DNA of 64,000 nucleotides, from assembly GCF_003725695.1 (NCBI RefSeq), contig NZ_RJSE01000007.1, forward strand, positions 1,068,963-1,132,962, in the 5' to 3' direction. The notes below the pieces were generated by a model that was given only the letters and a program-made list of their open reading frames with translations, searched no databases and was not told where the DNA came from. A program made the position numbers and the translations under genes. The first letter of the stretch is position 1. Every line of letters starts with the position of its first letter. This document shows positions 63,599 to 64,000 of this stretch, piece after piece. This DNA comes from Nocardioides marmoriginsengisoli (lineage in GTDB: Bacteria > Actinomycetota > Actinomycetes > Propionibacteriales > Nocardioidaceae).

Positions 63599-64000
63599 TC
63601 AGCTCTCCATGAGGAGCTCGTCAAAGGCCGCCTGGACACAGTCAACGAACAGCGCGGTATCGGTCACGGCAGCAGGGTCGAGGGTGAGACCGATCGTGCA
63701 CACACCGTCGTATGAGACAAGGACTGCCATCGCTGGGACGCCCGGTAGCGGTCCGAAGGCATACATTCGCTCGACCTTCTGGCCGGCCAAGTAGAGCGGG
63801 CAAGGCGGACCAACCAAGTTGCTGGCTTGAAGATCCACGCGGCGCGCATGCGCGCCCATGGCCGCGATGGCGACGCGGGCTGGCACTTGACGAAGTGTCG
63901 GAGCGAGGTGATCCAAGGCGCTCAGGCCGGGTTCGGCTCGCCGCGACGCAACCAACTCGTGGACTGAGCGCAGTCGCTCGAACGGGTCTTCGATCGAAGC
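63599..64000 (-). CDS. WS/DGAT acyltransferase, C-terminal part (partial, 5' end beyond the window)
   Basis: The frame is open from the window edge (ASIEDPFERLRSVHE...) to a TGA at 63599, 133 residues. Conserved WS/DGAT C-terminal motifs are present: QASNLVGPPCPLYLAGQKVE, RMYAFGPLPGVPAMAVLVSY, then a DGVCTIGLTLDPAAV segment. These enzymes make wax esters or triacylglycerol from acyl-CoA. It is not the missing part of the fragment at 23573, which already has its own C-terminus. Confidence 0.82.
   Translation of the reverse strand, partial: ASIEDPFERLRSVHELVASRRAEPGLSALDHLAPTLRQVPARVAIAAMGAHARRVDLQASNLVGPPCPLYLAGQKVERMYAFGPLPGVPAMAVLVSYDGVCTIGLTLDPAAVTDTALFVDCVQAAFDELLMES

Overview
The window is high-GC, densely packed actinobacterial DNA. 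Many genes start at GTG, most neighbours overlap by 4 nt (ATGA or GTGA), and there are several acyl-CoA dehydrogenases, a KstR2-like TetR regulator, WS/DGAT wax-ester-synthase fragments and MobF-relaxase and IS21/IS256 debris. A Nocardioides-, Rhodococcus- or Mycobacterium-like host fits. A catabolic plasmid or a plasmid-derived island is plausible, but there is no rRNA, tRNA or replication gene to settle it.

Region A (1-22.2 kb) is a CoA-thioester catabolic locus. One minus-strand operon (about 8.1 kb down to 1) encodes a flavoprotein, an ATP-grasp-like half protein, an Asp-nucleophile alpha/beta hydrolase, a crotonase, a CoA ligase, an acyl-CoA dehydrogenase and a cyclase-family hydrolase. 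A second minus operon (10.3-8.2 kb) encodes a thiolase-like protein, a DUF35 protein and a MaoC hydratase. It diverges from a ten-gene plus-strand operon (10.4-20.4 kb): type III CoA-transferase, crotonase, acyl-CoA dehydrogenase, SDR, two hydroxyacyl-CoA dehydrogenases, MenB/BadI-like crotonase, acyl-CoA dehydrogenase, CoA ligase and GntR/FadR regulator. The enzyme set resembles cyclohexanecarboxylate-type ring oxidation and hydrolytic ring opening. The divergent promoter region holds GTCxGAC operator-like sites and a probable leaderless start.

Region B (22.2-28.7 kb) is a recombination scar. It carries a ferredoxin-reductase-like gene with a read-through tail, a WS/DGAT fragment, a relaxase fragment, a TetR-controlled acyl-CoA dehydrogenase plus phosphotransferase pair (ACAD10/11 or levulinate-type logic), a nonsense-mutated SDR and a type III restriction-enzyme fragment.

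Region C (28.9-39.1 kb) looks lower in GC. It carries a branched-chain-type ABC importer (LivG, a LivH-LivM-LivF triple fusion, a lipoprotein LivK), an acyl-CoA synthetase, a zinc dehydrogenase and an SDR lacking the catalytic Tyr/Lys. Near-identical palindromic operators flank this block at both ends. IS256 and IS21 relics and a possible group II intron relic follow.

Region D (40.4-53.1 kb) is the most striking part: a bacterial coenzyme M biosynthesis operon on the minus strand (phosphosulfolactate synthase ComA, an unknown Cys-rich protein, two aspartase/fumarase-superfamily enzymes and a PLP enzyme). Divergent from it are a CoA-disulfide-reductase-like flavoprotein, a 41-aa SDR-like mini-ORF, an SDR, a two-subunit CoA-transferase, an NDP-forming acyl-CoA synthetase and an acetate-type transporter.

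Region E (53.1-55.1 kb) is gene debris (GajB-like helicase, FMN hydroxyacid oxidase) ending in a perfect 14-bp-arm hairpin.

Region F (55.4-62.7 kb) holds a CoA-acylating aldehyde dehydrogenase, a PucR/CdaR-type activator, a TPP-dependent E1 alpha/beta pair, a MetE-like epoxyalkane:coenzyme M transferase candidate and a stand-alone MEDS sensory-domain protein. D and F together read as a self-contained coenzyme M system: make CoM, conjugate it to a substrate, oxidise the adduct and feed the product into CoA metabolism. No alkene monooxygenase and no 2-ketopropyl-CoM carboxylase lies in the window, so the substrate and the C-C chemistry are open. The window ends in the C-terminal part of a WS/DGAT gene.
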